Assembly (NCBI RefSeq): GCF_013085465.1
Contig: NZ_CP049838.1
Location: forward strand, 3,906,001-3,970,000
Origin: Streptomyces asoensis
GTDB taxonomy: Bacteria; Actinomycetota; Actinomycetes; Streptomycetales; Streptomycetaceae
DNA length: 64,000 nt
Direction of reading: 5' to 3'
The notes under the pieces are model-generated. The model searched no databases, was not told the origin of the DNA, and saw only the letters and a program-made list of their open reading frames with translations. Positions within the stretch are counted from its first letter, which is position 1. Every line of letters starts with the position of its first letter. A program made the position numbers and the translations under genes. Of the stretch, positions 20,013 to 28,497 are shown in pieces.

Positions 20013-21830
20013 ATGTGCGGAATCGTCGGATACATCGGCAGGCGTGACGTGGCCCCGCTGCTGCTCGAAGGCCTTCAGCGGCTCGAGTACCGCGGCTACG
20101 ACTCTGCGGGCATCGTCGTCACCTCGCCGAAGACGGCCGGCCTGAAGATGGTCAAGGCCAAGGGCCGGGTGCGTGACCTGGAGGCCAAGGTCCCGGCGCG
20201 CTTCAAGGGCACCACCGGCATCGCCCACACCCGCTGGGCCACCCACGGCGCCCCCTCCGACGTGAACGCCCACCCGCACATGTCGGCCGACCTCAAGGTC
20301 GCGGTCGTCCACAACGGCATCATCGACAACGCCTCCGACCTGCGGAAGAAGCTCGAGGCCGACGGCGTCGAGTTCCTCTCCGAGACGGACACCGAGGTCC
20401 TCGTCCACCTCGTCGCCCGCGCCCAGGCCGAGAAGCTCGAGGACAAGGTCCGCGAGGCGCTGCGCGTGGTCGAGGGCACCTACGGCATCGCCGTCATGCA
20501 CGCCGACTTCAACGACCGGATCGTCGTCGCCCGCAACGGCTCCCCGGTCGTCCTCGGGATCGGCGAGAAGGAGATGTTCGTCGCCTCGGACATCGCCGCG
20601 CTGGTCGCCCACACCCGCCAGATCGTCACCCTCGACGACGGCGAGATGGCCACCCTGAAGGCCGACGACTTCCGCACCTACACGACCGAGGGCACCCGCA
20701 CCACGGCCGAGCCGACCACCGTCGAGTGGGAGGCCGCCTCCTACGACATGGGCGGCCACGACACCTACATGCACAAGGAGATCCACGAGCAGGCCGACGC
20801 CGTGGACCGCGTGCTGCGCGGCCGCATCGACGACCGCTTCTCCACCGTGCACCTCGGCGGCCTCAACCTGGACGCCCGTGAGGCGCGCCAGATCCGCCGG
20901 GTGAAGATCCTCGGCTGCGGCACCTCGTACCACGCGGGCATGATCGGCGCCCAGATGATCGAGGAGCTCGCCCGCATCCCCGCGGACGCCGAGCCCGCCT
21001 CCGAGTTCCGCTACCGCAACGCGGTCGTGGACCCCGACACCCTGTACATCGCCGTCTCGCAGTCCGGTGAGACGTACGACGTGCTGGCGGCCGTCCAGGA
21101 GCTGAAGCGCAAGGGCGCCCGGGTGCTGGGTGTGGTCAACGTGGTCGGCTCGGCGATCGCCCGCGAGGCGGACGGCGGCGTGTACGTGCACGCGGGCCCC
21201 GAGGTCTGCGTCGTCTCGACGAAGTGCTTCACCAACACCACGGTCGCCTTCGCGCTGCTCGCCCTGCACCTGGGCCGCACCCGCGACCTCTCCGTGCGCG
21301 ACGGCAAGCGGATCATCGAGGGCCTGCGCAAGCTGCCCGCGCAGATCGCCGAGATCATGGAGCAGGAGGCGGAGATCGAGAAGCTGGCCGAGACGCTCGC
21401 CGAGGCCCGCTCGATGCTCTTCATCGGCCGTGTCCGGGGCTACCCGGTCGCGCGTGAGGCCTCGCTGAAGCTCAAGGAGGTCTCGTACATCCACGCCGAG
21501 GCCTACCCGGCCTCCGAGCTCAAGCACGGTCCGCTGGCCCTCATCGAGCCCGCGCTCCCGACGGTCGCGATCGTCCCCGACGACGACCTGCTGGAGAAGA
21601 ACCGCGCCGCCCTGGAGGAGATCAAGGCCCGCAGCGGAAAGATCATCGCGGTCGCCCACCGCGAGCAGGAGAAGGCCGACCAGACGGTCATCGTCCCCAA
21701 GAACGAGGACGAACTCGACCCGATCCTGATGGGCATCCCGCTCCAGCTCCTCGCCTACTACACGGCGAAGGCGCTCGGCCGCGACATCGACAAGCCGAGG
21801 AACCTCGCGAAGTCGGTGACGGTGGAGTAG
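20013..21830 (+). CDS. glmS: Glutamine--fructose-6-phosphate aminotransferase (isomerising)
   Basis: This 605-residue enzyme makes glucosamine-6-phosphate from fructose-6-phosphate and glutamine, the entry to cell-wall amino sugars. The N-terminal glutaminase begins MCGIVGYIGRRD with catalytic Cys2, and has THGAPSDVNAHPH and HNGIIDN. Two SIS sugar-isomerase domains follow, with GCGTSYHAG, SQSGETYDVL and, near the end, EVSYIHAEAYPASELKHGPLALIE. Length and motifs are complete. Streptomyces often carry more than one glmS copy, so this could be the second. A 19-bp-stem terminator follows. Confidence 0.95.
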   Translation: MCGIVGYIGRRDVAPLLLEGLQRLEYRGYDSAGIVVTSPKTAGLKMVKAKGRVRDLEAKVPARFKGTTGIAHTRWATHGAPSDVNAHPHMSADLKVAVVHNGIIDNASDLRKKLEADGVEFLSETDTEVLVHLVARAQAEKLEDKVREALRVVEGTYGIAVMHADFNDRIVVARNGSPVVLGIGEKEMFVASDIAALVAHTRQIVTLDDGEMATLKADDFRTYTTEGTRTTAEPTTVEWEAASYDMGGHDTYMHKEIHEQADAVDRVLRGRIDDRFSTVHLGGLNLDAREARQIRRVKILGCGTSYHAGMIGAQMIEELARIPADAEPASEFRYRNAVVDPDTLYIAVSQSGETYDVLAAVQELKRKGARVLGVVNVVGSAIAREADGGVYVHAGPEVCVVSTKCFTNTTVAFALLALHLGRTRDLSVRDGKRIIEGLRKLPAQIAEIMEQEAEIEKLAETLAEARSMLFIGRVRGYPVAREASLKLKEVSYIHAEAYPASELKHGPLALIEPALPTVAIVPDDDLLEKNRAALEEIKARSGKIIAVAHREQEKADQTVIVPKNEDELDPILMGIPLQLLAYYTAKALGRDIDKPRNLAKSVTVE

Positions 21831-21847
21831 TCCTCCCCGCTCACACA

Positions 21848-21890
21848 GAACGGCCCCCCACGCGCGCCACCCGCGCGTGGGGGGCCGTTC
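21848..21890. terminator. Strong bidirectional terminator after glmS
   Basis: A perfect 19-bp stem (left arm begins GAACGGCCCCCCACGC) with a 5-nt loop lies between glmS and a convergent transporter gene. Confidence 0.88.
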
Positions 21891-21930
21891 TCCTGCCGGG
21901 GACGCCCAACTCCCCGGCGCCGGCTGCCGA

Positions 21931-22497
21931 TCAGCCCGTGGCCGTCACGCCGGGGCGGGCAGCGCGTCGCGGAACCGCCGTGGGCCAGTGGGCCAGCGCC
22001 GCGGTCGCCGCGTACCAGGCCACCGCGCCCGCCGCGACGGCGAACCAGCCGCCGACCTTGGTGAGCCCGTCACTGTCGGCGAACCGGGCGACGGCCATCA
22101 GCACCAGCCCGACGCAGAACAACCCGTAGGTGCCCTGGCCGAGTTGGTCGCCACCGGCGAGGGTCAGGGAGAGCGCCACAAGGGCGAACAGGAGCAGGAA
22201 GAGCCCTGCGGCGTTGTCGGAGACCTGGGTGCCGGCGGAGACCGCCCAGGTGAACCAGAAGGCGCCGAGGACGGTGTAGGCGGTGCCGGCGGCCGCGTCG
22301 CGGTCGCGGAGTGCGAGCAGGCCGGCGACGAACAGTGCGACGCCGCCGACGTAGTGGGCGATGGATACGGCGTCCGCAGCCGTCACGCCGTCGATGAGGT
22401 CGGTGTACCCGAGCCCGAAGGCCAACAGGGTGACACCCAGGGCGAGTCGGCCGGCGATCGTGGTGGTGCTGCTTCCCGCAGAGACGTCGTTGTCCAC
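21931..22497 (-). CDS. Acetate/succinate transporter of the GPR1/FUN34/YaaH (SatP) family
   Basis: A 188-residue inner-membrane protein with six predicted transmembrane helices, the length and layout of SatP-type monocarboxylate transporters. Typical stretches are RLALGVTLLAFGLGYTDL, HYVGGVALFVAGLLALRD and TAYTVLGAFWFTWAVS, including the FWFTWA segment. The family NPAPLGL motif at the start of helix 1 is not recognisable here (the region reads AGRLALGVT), so this may be a divergent branch. It is a single gene, convergent with glmS. Confidence 0.72.
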   Translation of the reverse strand: MDNDVSAGSSTTTIAGRLALGVTLLAFGLGYTDLIDGVTAADAVSIAHYVGGVALFVAGLLALRDRDAAAGTAYTVLGAFWFTWAVSAGTQVSDNAAGLFLLLFALVALSLTLAGGDQLGQGTYGLFCVGLVLMAVARFADSDGLTKVGGWFAVAAGAVAWYAATAALAHWPTAVPRRAARPGVTATG

Positions 22498-22645
22498 GGC
22501 GGGCTCCCTTCATGCATGTGCAGTTGTGTGAGCGGTATATGCCCTTCACAAAGGCACAAACACCCCTACGCGCCAGTAGATTTATGCTGCGCGACAAGGG
22601 GGGACGGGCGTACCCAGATCTCATCTCACCTGGGAGAACGGCGAG

Positions 22646-23173
22646 TTACGGAATGACAACGACGGGGCGCTTGGCCCGCTTGGCGAGCCGCCCCGCGACC
22701 GAACCGAAGATCCGGCCGACGATGCCGTGGGTCGAGCCGACGACGATCGCGTCGGCCTCGTACTCCCGCCCGACCTCTTCGAGTTCGTGGCAGATGTCAC
22801 CGCCGCGCTCGACGAGGATCCAGGGCACCTCGGCGAGGTACTCCGCGCAGGCGAGCTCCAGACCGAGCACCTCGGTGCGGTGGTCCGGCACATCGACGAA
22901 GACGGGCGGCTCGCAGCCGGCCCACACCGTGGTGGGCAGCCGGTTGGCGACATGGACGATGATCAGGCCGGAGCCGGAGCGGTGGGCCATGCCGATGGCG
23001 TACGCGAGCGCGCGTTCGCTGGACGTGGAGCCGTCGAAGCCGACGACCACGCCGTGCTTGAAGGCTGGATCGCAGGAGTGGCGTGCGTCTTCCGCCGCCA
23101 GGGGCTCGGCCGCCGTAGGGTCGGCGACGGGCCGCTTGCGGTCCGCGGGTTCGAAGAATTCGTGACCGGCCAT
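22646..23173 (-). CDS. Universal stress protein (UspA family)
   Basis: A 175-residue cytoplasmic protein with one Usp domain (about residues 40-175). It starts VVVGFDGSTSSERALAYA and ends with the ATP-binding pattern VGSTHGIVGRIFGSVAGRLAKRAKRPVVVI, the G-2x-G-9x-G(S/T) motif of nucleotide-binding Usps. A preceding Ala/Pro-rich extension of about 40 residues is unusual but short. I start at ATG 23173 (MAGHEFFEP); the open frame extends to 23395 but that part is not protein-like. It probably acts in dormancy or redox stress. Confidence 0.85.
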   Translation of the reverse strand: MAGHEFFEPADRKRPVADPTAAEPLAAEDARHSCDPAFKHGVVVGFDGSTSSERALAYAIGMAHRSGSGLIIVHVANRLPTTVWAGCEPPVFVDVPDHRTEVLGLELACAEYLAEVPWILVERGGDICHELEEVGREYEADAIVVGSTHGIVGRIFGSVAGRLAKRAKRPVVVIP

Positions 23174-23500
23174 GGCTGTCTCGGCGTATTGATCCTTATA
23201 CGGGTGGGACGCGGCGATGAGCGACGGAGCTGTCCGGGAATCATCTTCCCAACCCCATACCCCCAAGGGTACGGCGGCACGCCTCCTAGGCCCAGATCCC
23301 GCGCGCCCCCGGTGGGGGTTCCAGGGAGCATGCACGAGCGGAAGCCCGTAACGCAATGGTTGCTGCCCCGTACAGGCGGTTTGCACAGGATTCACTTACG
23401 CGGGACCGACTCCGGCAGTGACCGACCGCTCGAACAGGCGTTGAACCCCATGCACCGCACTCCCACCGCCGCCGCACCGCCCCTCGCCACCGCCGCCCCA
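23174..23500. other. Divergent intergenic region between Usp and small membrane protein genes
   Basis: About 330 bp with no gene that I can support. On the minus strand a TATAAGG stretch close to the Usp start could be a -10 region. On the plus strand GGGTAC at 23268-23273 resembles a SigB-type -10 but I find no fitting GTT -35 element. Promoters for both flanking genes must lie here. Confidence 0.4.
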
Positions 23501-23516
23501 GGAAGGAGCCCACCCC

Positions 23517-23846
23517 GTGCCCTCGTCCCGCGCCACCCCCGAACCCCGTCCCGGCGACGACCGGTCGACCGACCTGATCCGCTGGGCGGCCTTCAGCTGT
23601 TTCCTGGTCCCGGTGGTCCTCCTCTGGTACGGCAGCTCGCTGGCCGGCGCCGCCGGTACCGCCCTGGGGCTCGCCGCCGTCACGGCCGCCTGCCGGGTGC
23701 TGCTGCGCCGGTCCGAGCGGTGCGCGGCCCGGTTGCTCGACGAGGAGGACGCGCCGCAGACGCACCCCCGGGGGCGCCATCAGCGCACCGGACCGGGCTC
23801 ACACCGTGGCGGTCGTCACTCTGGGGGAAACTCACCGGTCGGTTGA
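23517..23846 (+). CDS. Small membrane protein upstream of adpA
   Basis: This 109-residue protein has a GTG start 8 nt after GGAAGGAG, a charged N-terminus, two closely spaced hydrophobic segments (WAAFSCFLVPVVLLWYGSSLAG and GTALGLAAVTAACRVLL) that may form a hairpin in the membrane, and an Arg/His/Gly-rich cytoplasmic tail. I do not recognise the family. It precedes adpA on the same strand but 377 bp separate them, so it is probably its own transcription unit. Confidence 0.6.
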   Translation: MPSSRATPEPRPGDDRSTDLIRWAAFSCFLVPVVLLWYGSSLAGAAGTALGLAAVTAACRVLLRRSERCAARLLDEEDAPQTHPRGRHQRTGPGSHRGGRHSGGNSPVG

Positions 23847-24223
23847 CCGGTTTTCACGCACGGACCCGCTTCTTTTCAGCCAACTTCCGGTGATGGCGCA
23901 TCCCTTGCCCCAACCACCCCCCACCCCCCGTTCCACCTGCACGGAAAGGGCCTCCGGGGCCCTGCGCACCCTACGGGGATTGGCCACCACACCGAGGCGC
24001 ACTTCCCTGCACGGCCCACGAGTGCAACGCTTCGTGATCGAATGCTTCACGCCAAGTTGCCATGTCGACAATCTGCCGGGTGGTGAACTGGCCACGCCGG
24101 CATTGTGCGACACGTTAGATTCGATCTTGACTGTCTACGGCGGGGGACTCGTGCAGGACCGAGGGGAAACGTGCAGGAGCGACACAACCGAGGAGCCGCG
24201 ACCACCGAGGGGGGCTTAGCAGG
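23847..24223 (+). promoter_or_regulatory. Long upstream region of adpA
   Basis: A 377-bp stretch without a gene. In Streptomyces the adpA promoter region is large, gives a long 5' leader and is bound by AdpA itself and by BldD. Several TGGCC/TGGCG cores here (for example near 23893 and 23980) resemble half of the AdpA consensus, but none is a full match, so I mark only the region. GAGGGGGG ending at 24214 is the likely adpA ribosome-binding site. Confidence 0.5.
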
Positions 24224-25459
24224 ATGAGCCACGACTCCACTGCCGCGCCGGAAGCCGCGGCCCGGAAACTCTCCGGGCGACGCCGCAAGGAGATCGTCGC
24301 GGTGCTGCTGTTCAGCGGCGGCCCCATTTTCGAGAGTTCCATTCCACTGTCGGTGTTCGGGATTGACCGCCAGGACGCCGGCGTACCGCGCTACCGCTTG
24401 CTGGTGTGCGGTGGCGAAGAAGGCCCGCTGCGGACCACAGGGGGCCTGGAACTCACCGCGCCACACGGCCTGGAGGCGATCTCACGGGCGGGCACGGTCG
24501 TCGTGCCGGCCTGGCGTTCGATCACCTCGCCGCCGCCGGAGGAGGCGCTCGACGCACTGCGCCGGGCGCACGAGGAGGGTGCCCGCATCGTGGGCCTGTG
24601 CACCGGCGCGTTCGTGCTGGCCGCCGCGGGTCTGCTGGACGGCCGCCCGGCCACGACCCACTGGATGTACGCGCCGACGCTGGCCAAGCGCTATCCGTCC
24701 GTACACGTGGATCCGCGCGAACTGTTCGTCGACGACGGCGATGTGCTGACGTCGGCGGGGACGGCGGCCGGAATCGACCTCTGTCTGCACATCGTGCGGA
24801 CGGATCACGGTAACGAGGCGGCGGGCGCGCTGGCCCGGCGGCTGGTCGTCCCACCACGCCGGTCGGGCGGCCAGGAGCGCTACCTCGACCGGTCTTTACC
24901 CGAAGAGATCGGCGCCGACCCGCTCGCCGAGGTCGTCGCCTGGGCGCTGGAGCATCTCCACGAGCAGTTCGACGTGGAGACGCTGGCGGCACGCGCCTAT
25001 ATGAGCCGGCGCACCTTCGACCGCCGCTTCCGGTCCCTGACCGGCAGCGCGCCACTCCAGTGGCTGATCACCCAGCGGGTGCTCCAGGCACAGCGCCTGC
25101 TGGAGACGTCGGACTACTCGGTGGACGAGGTCGCGGGGCGCTGCGGATTCCGCTCGCCGGTGGCCCTGCGCGGCCACTTCCGCCGGCAGCTCGGCTCGTC
25201 CCCGGCGGCGTACCGGGCGGCCTACCGGGCCCGCAGGCCACAGGGCGAACGGCAGACGGACAACGAGCCGTCGGCTCCGCCGCCGCCGCCTCCGGCGCTG
25301 CACCCGGACGCTCCGGGACCGGTACCGCCGCAGCTGCGGCGCACGGCCTCGGCGTCGGCCGGTGCGATGGGCTCGTCGGCGTCCCTGCCGTCCGAGCACG
25401 CGCGCGACGCGTACGCGACCTCGCGGGCGAGTCTGCCGGGGCAGCGCAGCAGTACCTGA
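24224..25459 (+). CDS. adpA: Developmental master regulator AdpA (AraC family, TTA codon)
   Basis: This 411-residue DNA-binding protein controls aerial growth and secondary metabolism in Streptomyces. The N-terminal ThiJ/PfpI (DJ-1)-like dimerisation domain spans about residues 25-200 (VAVLLFSGGPIFESSIPLSVFGIDRQ, ARIVGLCTGAFVLAAAGLLDGR). The AraC double helix-turn-helix spans about 240-340 (YMSRRTFDRRFRSLTGSAPLQW, DEVAGRCGFRSPVALRGHFRRQ). A TTA leucine codon lies in the linker at 24896-24898 (codon 225), so translation should need the bldA tRNA. The C-terminal tail is Pro/Ala-rich and low complexity. A 16-bp-stem hairpin follows the gene. Confidence 0.95.
   Translation: MSHDSTAAPEAAARKLSGRRRKEIVAVLLFSGGPIFESSIPLSVFGIDRQDAGVPRYRLLVCGGEEGPLRTTGGLELTAPHGLEAISRAGTVVVPAWRSITSPPPEEALDALRRAHEEGARIVGLCTGAFVLAAAGLLDGRPATTHWMYAPTLAKRYPSVHVDPRELFVDDGDVLTSAGTAAGIDLCLHIVRTDHGNEAAGALARRLVVPPRRSGGQERYLDRSLPEEIGADPLAEVVAWALEHLHEQFDVETLAARAYMSRRTFDRRFRSLTGSAPLQWLITQRVLQAQRLLETSDYSVDEVAGRCGFRSPVALRGHFRRQLGSSPAAYRAAYRARRPQGERQTDNEPSAPPPPPPALHPDAPGPVPPQLRRTASASAGAMGSSASLPSEHARDAYATSRASLPGQRSST
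24896..24898 (+). promoter_or_regulatory. TTA codon, bldA checkpoint in adpA
   Basis: In-frame TTA at codon 225, between the ThiJ/PfpI and AraC domains, the position known from other adpA genes. TTA is very rare in Streptomyces and makes translation depend on the developmentally timed leucyl-tRNA(UAA). Confidence 0.93.
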
Positions 25460-25477
25460 GCGGGTGACGGAACCTCC

Positions 25478-25515
25478 CGAGCGCCGGTCGGGCCCACCAG
25501 CCCGACCGGCGCTCG
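25478..25515 (+). terminator. Terminator after adpA
   Basis: A perfect stem of about 16 bp (left arm CGAGCGCCGGTCGGGC) with a 6-nt loop starts 18 bp after the adpA stop. Confidence 0.85.
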
Positions 25516-25574
25516 AGCACGAGAGCGTCCACGCGGGGCACCTCAAAGGCCGACGTCAGCTTTAGGGTGGTCGC

Positions 25575-26177
25575 ATGAACGATCGCATGGTCTGGATCGA
25601 CTGCGAGATGACCGGCCTCTCGCTGTCGGACGACGCTCTCATCGAGGTTGCCGCCCTCGTCACCGACTCCGAGCTGAACGTGCTCGGCGACGGTGTCGAC
25701 ATCGTCATCCGCCCGCCGGCCCGGGCACTGGAGACGATGCCGGAGGTGGTGCGCGAGATGCACACCTCGTCCGGGCTGCTCGACGAGCTGGCGGGCGGGA
25801 CGACCCTCGCAGAGGCCGAGGCCCAGGTGCTGGCGTATGTACGGGAGCACGTGAAGGAGCCGGGCAAGGCGCCGCTGTGCGGCAACTCCGTCGGCACCGA
25901 CCGCGGCTTCCTGGCGCGGGACATGACCGCCCTCGAGGGCTATCTCCACTACCGGATCGTCGACGTGTCGTCGATCAAGGAGCTCGCCCGGCGCTGGTAC
26001 CCGCGGGCGTACTTCAACAGCCCCCCGAAGAACGGCAACCACCGCGCCCTCGCCGACATCCGGGAGTCCATCGCGGAACTGCGCTACTACCGCGAGGCCG
26101 TCTTCGTACCGCAGCCCGGGCCGGACTCCGACACCGCCAGGACCATCGCCGCGAAGCACGTCCTGCCCGGCAGCTGA
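25575..26177 (+). CDS. orn: Oligoribonuclease
   Basis: A 200-residue DEDDh 3'-5' exoribonuclease that degrades di- to pentanucleotides, including pGpG from c-di-GMP breakdown. Exo I is WIDCEMTGL (Asp and Glu at about 9 and 11), Exo II has [12 protein letters not shown], and Exo III is [15 protein letters not shown] with the DEDDh histidine. The length is typical. It follows adpA, an arrangement conserved in Streptomyces, where loss of this enzyme impairs growth and development. tRNA-His lies 95 bp downstream. Confidence 0.95.
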   Translation: MNDRMVWIDCEMTGLSLSDDALIEVAALVTDSELNVLGDGVDIVIRPPARALETMPEVVREMHTSSGLLDELAGGTTLAEAEAQVLAYVREHVKEPGKAPLCGNSVGTDRGFLARDMTALEGYLHYRIVDVSSIKELARRWYPRAYFNSPPKNGNHRALADIRESIAELRYYREAVFVPQPGPDSDTARTIAAKHVLPGS

Positions 26178-26272
26178 CGGGGCCCCGTAAAGCCGTGCGC
26201 GAGCACCCCTTCGGACCATGTACACTTTTTCTCGGCCGGTAGGGAGACCGCAAAGTCCAACTGCCGGGCATG

Positions 26273-26345
26273 GTGGGTGTAGCTCAGCTGGTAGAGCACC
26301 TGGTTGTGGTCCAGGATGCCGCGGGTTCAAGTCCCGTCACTCACC
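26273..26345 (+). tRNA. tRNA-His (anticodon GTG)
   Basis: A complete cloverleaf: 7-bp acceptor stem (GTGGGTG / CACTCAC), GCTC/GAGC D-stem, CCTGG/CCAGG anticodon stem with GTG at 26306-26308, and T-arm with TTCAAGT. A G at 26272 faces C73, giving the extra G-1:C73 pair that marks tRNA-His, so the mature 5' end is probably 26272. The 3' CCA is not encoded. A TACACT at 26221-26226 may be the -10 box. Confidence 0.96.
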
Positions 26346-26351
26346 CTGAGT

Positions 26352-26393
26352 CATCAGCCGGTGACCTCCCGCAAGGGAGGTCACCGGCTGATG
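26352..26393 (+). terminator. Terminator after tRNA-His
   Basis: A perfect 19-bp stem (left arm begins CATCAGCCGGTGACC) closed by a GCAA tetraloop and followed by TGTTT, 6 bp after the tRNA. Confidence 0.92.
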
Positions 26394-26411
26394 TGTTTCC
26401 CGGGAGGGGTC

Positions 26412-26924
26412 ATGCTCTCGACTGTCCCGGCCGAGCCGTTCGCGACCGCCCGGCTCGACCTTCTCCCGCTGCGCGTCGAACACGCGGCGGAGATGGCGGT
26501 CGTCCTGGGCGACCCCGCGCTGCACACCTTCATCGGCGGTGCCCCCAGCACACCCGAGGCCCTGCGCGCCCGCTACGAACGGCTCGTCGCCGGTTCGCCG
26601 GACCCGTCCGTCTCCTGGTGCAACTGGGTGCTGTGGGTGCGGGACGCCGACCGGCCGGCCGGGACCGTCCAGGCCACCGTCACCGGGCGGGACCACGCCG
26701 AGATCGCCTGGGTCGTCGGCACCCCGTGGCAGGGCCGCGGCTTCGCCTCCGAGGCGGCGGCGGGACTCGTCGGCCGGCTGCGGGAACAGGGCGTGCGCAC
26801 GTTCGTCGCCCACATCCACCCCGACCACCACGCGTCCGCGGCCGTGGCCCGTTCCGCCGGGCTCTCGGCCACCGCGGAGCGGCAGGACGGCGAGGTGCGG
26901 TGGCGGCTGGCCGTCACGCCGTGA
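26412..26924 (+). CDS. GNAT-family N-acetyltransferase
   Basis: A 170-residue RimJ/RimL-like GNAT protein expected to acetylate an amine from acetyl-CoA. It begins FATARLDLLPLRVEHAAEMAVVL, and the acetyl-CoA-binding region reads EIAWVVGTPWQGRGFASEAAAGLV (Q/RxxGxG/A motif as QGRGFA). The frame stays open back into the tRNA-His gene, but I start at ATG 26412 after GGGAGGGG, downstream of the tRNA terminator. The target is unknown. It is convergent with cebR, 42 bp apart. Confidence 0.8.
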   Translation: MLSTVPAEPFATARLDLLPLRVEHAAEMAVVLGDPALHTFIGGAPSTPEALRARYERLVAGSPDPSVSWCNWVLWVRDADRPAGTVQATVTGRDHAEIAWVVGTPWQGRGFASEAAAGLVGRLREQGVRTFVAHIHPDHHASAAVARSAGLSATAERQDGEVRWRLAVTP

Positions 26925-26966
26925 ACCCACGCCACGCCCAGAAGCTCCACGCTCGGAGCGCCACGC

Positions 26967-28022
26967 TCAGGAGGAGGAGCGCCCCACCAGCTCCGTCGCC
27001 AGCACGACCTGCCGTCGCTCCAGGCCCCGTGACACCGCCGGACGGCGGTCCGCGATCTCCGTGAGGAGCAGGTCCAGCATCCTGCGGCCCATCTCCTCGA
27101 TGGGCTGGCGGACGCTCGTCAGCGGCGGGTCCATGTGCCGGGCGATCGCCGAGTCGTCGTAGCCGACCATCGCCACGTCCTCCGGGAGACGGAGGCCCGC
27201 CTCGCGCAGTGCCCGGCGGGCGCCGGCCGCCATGACGTCGGAGCCCGCGAAGACCGCGTCGAGGGAGGGGTTGCGGGCGAGGAGCTCCCCCATCGCGCGG
27301 TGTCCGCCCTCCTCGGTGAAGTCGCCCGGGGCGATCAGGCCCTCGTCCGCCGGGTACCCCGCGTCGCGCAGGGCGTCCCGGTAGCCGTCGACGCGCCGCT
27401 GGGCGCCGTAGACGTCCAGGCGGCCTGTGATGTGGGCGATCTGGGTGCGGCCCCTGGAGAGCAGGTGTTCCACCGCGGAGCGGGCGCCGCCGTAGTTGTC
27501 GGAGTCCACGGACGGGAGGGTCTCCGCGGCGGAGCGCGGGCCGCTGATCACCGCCGGGATCTCCAGCTGGGCCAGCAGATCGGGCAACGGGTCGTCCGCG
27601 TGGACCGAGACCAGGAGAACCCCGTCGACGCGGTGCGCCGCCAGGTACTGGGCGAGCCGGCGTCGTTCGCGATCGCTACCCGCGAAGATCAGCAGCAGCT
27701 GCATCTCGGTGTCGGAGAGCTCCGCGCCCACACCGCGCAGCATGTCCGAGAAGTACGGCTCGGCGAAGAAGCGGGTCTCCGGCTCGGGGACCACCAGCGC
27801 GATCGCGTCCGTGCGGTTGGCGGCCAGGGCACGGGCCGCGGTGTTGGGGACGTAGCCGAGCTCGGCGACGGCCGCCTCGACGGCCGCGCGGGTCGCGTCA
27901 CTGACCCTCGGCGAGCCGTTGATCACCCGGGAGACCGTGCCGCGGCCGACACCGGCGCGTGCGGCCACCTCTTCGAGAGTCGGCCGCCCTCCGCTCCGGC
28001 TCCGCGCTCCGTGGCTTGCCAT
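26967..28022 (-). CDS. cebR: LacI-family repressor of the cellobiose genes
   Basis: A 351-residue repressor. The N-terminal LacI helix-turn-helix reads PTLEEVAARAGVGRGTVSRVINGSPRVSDATR (about residues 13-44), then the hinge VPNTAARALAANRTDAIALVV and a periplasmic-binding-like effector domain ending ELVGRSSS. It stands divergent from cebEFG, and the 14-bp palindrome upstream of cebE and at the bglC start is the known CebR operator. CebR is expected to release DNA on binding cellobiose or cellotriose. I start at the ATG at 28022; a codon at 28049 would add nine residues. I see no clear CebR operator before cebR itself. Confidence 0.92.
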   Translation of the reverse strand: MASHGARSRSGGRPTLEEVAARAGVGRGTVSRVINGSPRVSDATRAAVEAAVAELGYVPNTAARALAANRTDAIALVVPEPETRFFAEPYFSDMLRGVGAELSDTEMQLLLIFAGSDRERRRLAQYLAAHRVDGVLLVSVHADDPLPDLLAQLEIPAVISGPRSAAETLPSVDSDNYGGARSAVEHLLSRGRTQIAHITGRLDVYGAQRRVDGYRDALRDAGYPADEGLIAPGDFTEEGGHRAMGELLARNPSLDAVFAGSDVMAAGARRALREAGLRLPEDVAMVGYDDSAIARHMDPPLTSVRQPIEEMGRRMLDLLLTEIADRRPAVSRGLERRQVVLATELVGRSSS

Positions 28023-28322
28023 GGGCCCCGCCTTCCCGCCGTCGTTCACGCTGGCCTGGAATCTAACAGCCCCGTCCGTTCAGCCCATCTTCGCCGACGG
28101 CCGCTGCCCCCGGGGGGCCCGCGTCGGCTCCGCGGGGCCCTGCCCCCGCACACCGGACAGGCCCCGCCCCGTACGCCGAACGGGCCTCGTCCCGGGCCGC
28201 GGGGCGCGCCCAACTCCCGGACGCCGGGCGGCCAGAGCGTTGCCGCTCACGGCCGGAAAGCGCTGTCCCCTCGAGTTAGCTAACAGGCAGATAACTGAAC
28301 GCATCTCTCCGCGCCCCCGCCC

Positions 28323-28352
28323 TTGACACCCCCGCCCGAACCGACGACTCTT
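28323..28352 (+). promoter_or_regulatory. Probable cebE promoter
   Basis: A perfect TTGACA (-35) at 28323-28328 is followed after about 18 bp by ACTCTT, a weak -10. The predicted start near 28359 places the CebR operator directly downstream, so bound CebR would block the polymerase. Confidence 0.5.
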
Positions 28353-28366
28353 CAACACATCACCTG

Positions 28367-28380
28367 TGGGAGCGCTCCCA
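28367..28380. promoter_or_regulatory. CebR operator, cebE promoter
   Basis: TGGGAGCGCTCCCA is a perfect 14-bp palindrome and identical to the established CebR binding site. It lies 118 bp before the cebE ATG. Confidence 0.93.
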
Positions 28381-28497
28381 CGGTACCTGACACATACACA
28401 TCCCGCACGTTCCCCGCCCGAGCCGCAGCGAGTAACTAACGGGCCCAACAATGCAGTTGGCCGGGGGGTCGGCACGTCAGGGCAACAGGAGGACGCA

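Larger units (their letters stand above)
28023..28497. other. cebR-cebE divergent control region
   Basis: A 475-bp gap. Besides the cebE promoter and CebR operator it contains the 10-bp perfect palindrome GTTAGCTAAC at 28275-28284 and a related ACTAAC at 28435, both outside the cebE promoter proper; one could belong to the cebR promoter. The left 230 bp are very GC-rich with nothing else that I recognise. Confidence 0.5.

Noticed and set aside
26273..26345. An integrated element using the tRNA-His or tRNA-Lys gene as attachment site.
   Set aside because: No integrase gene and no duplicated tRNA 3' end are present near either tRNA.
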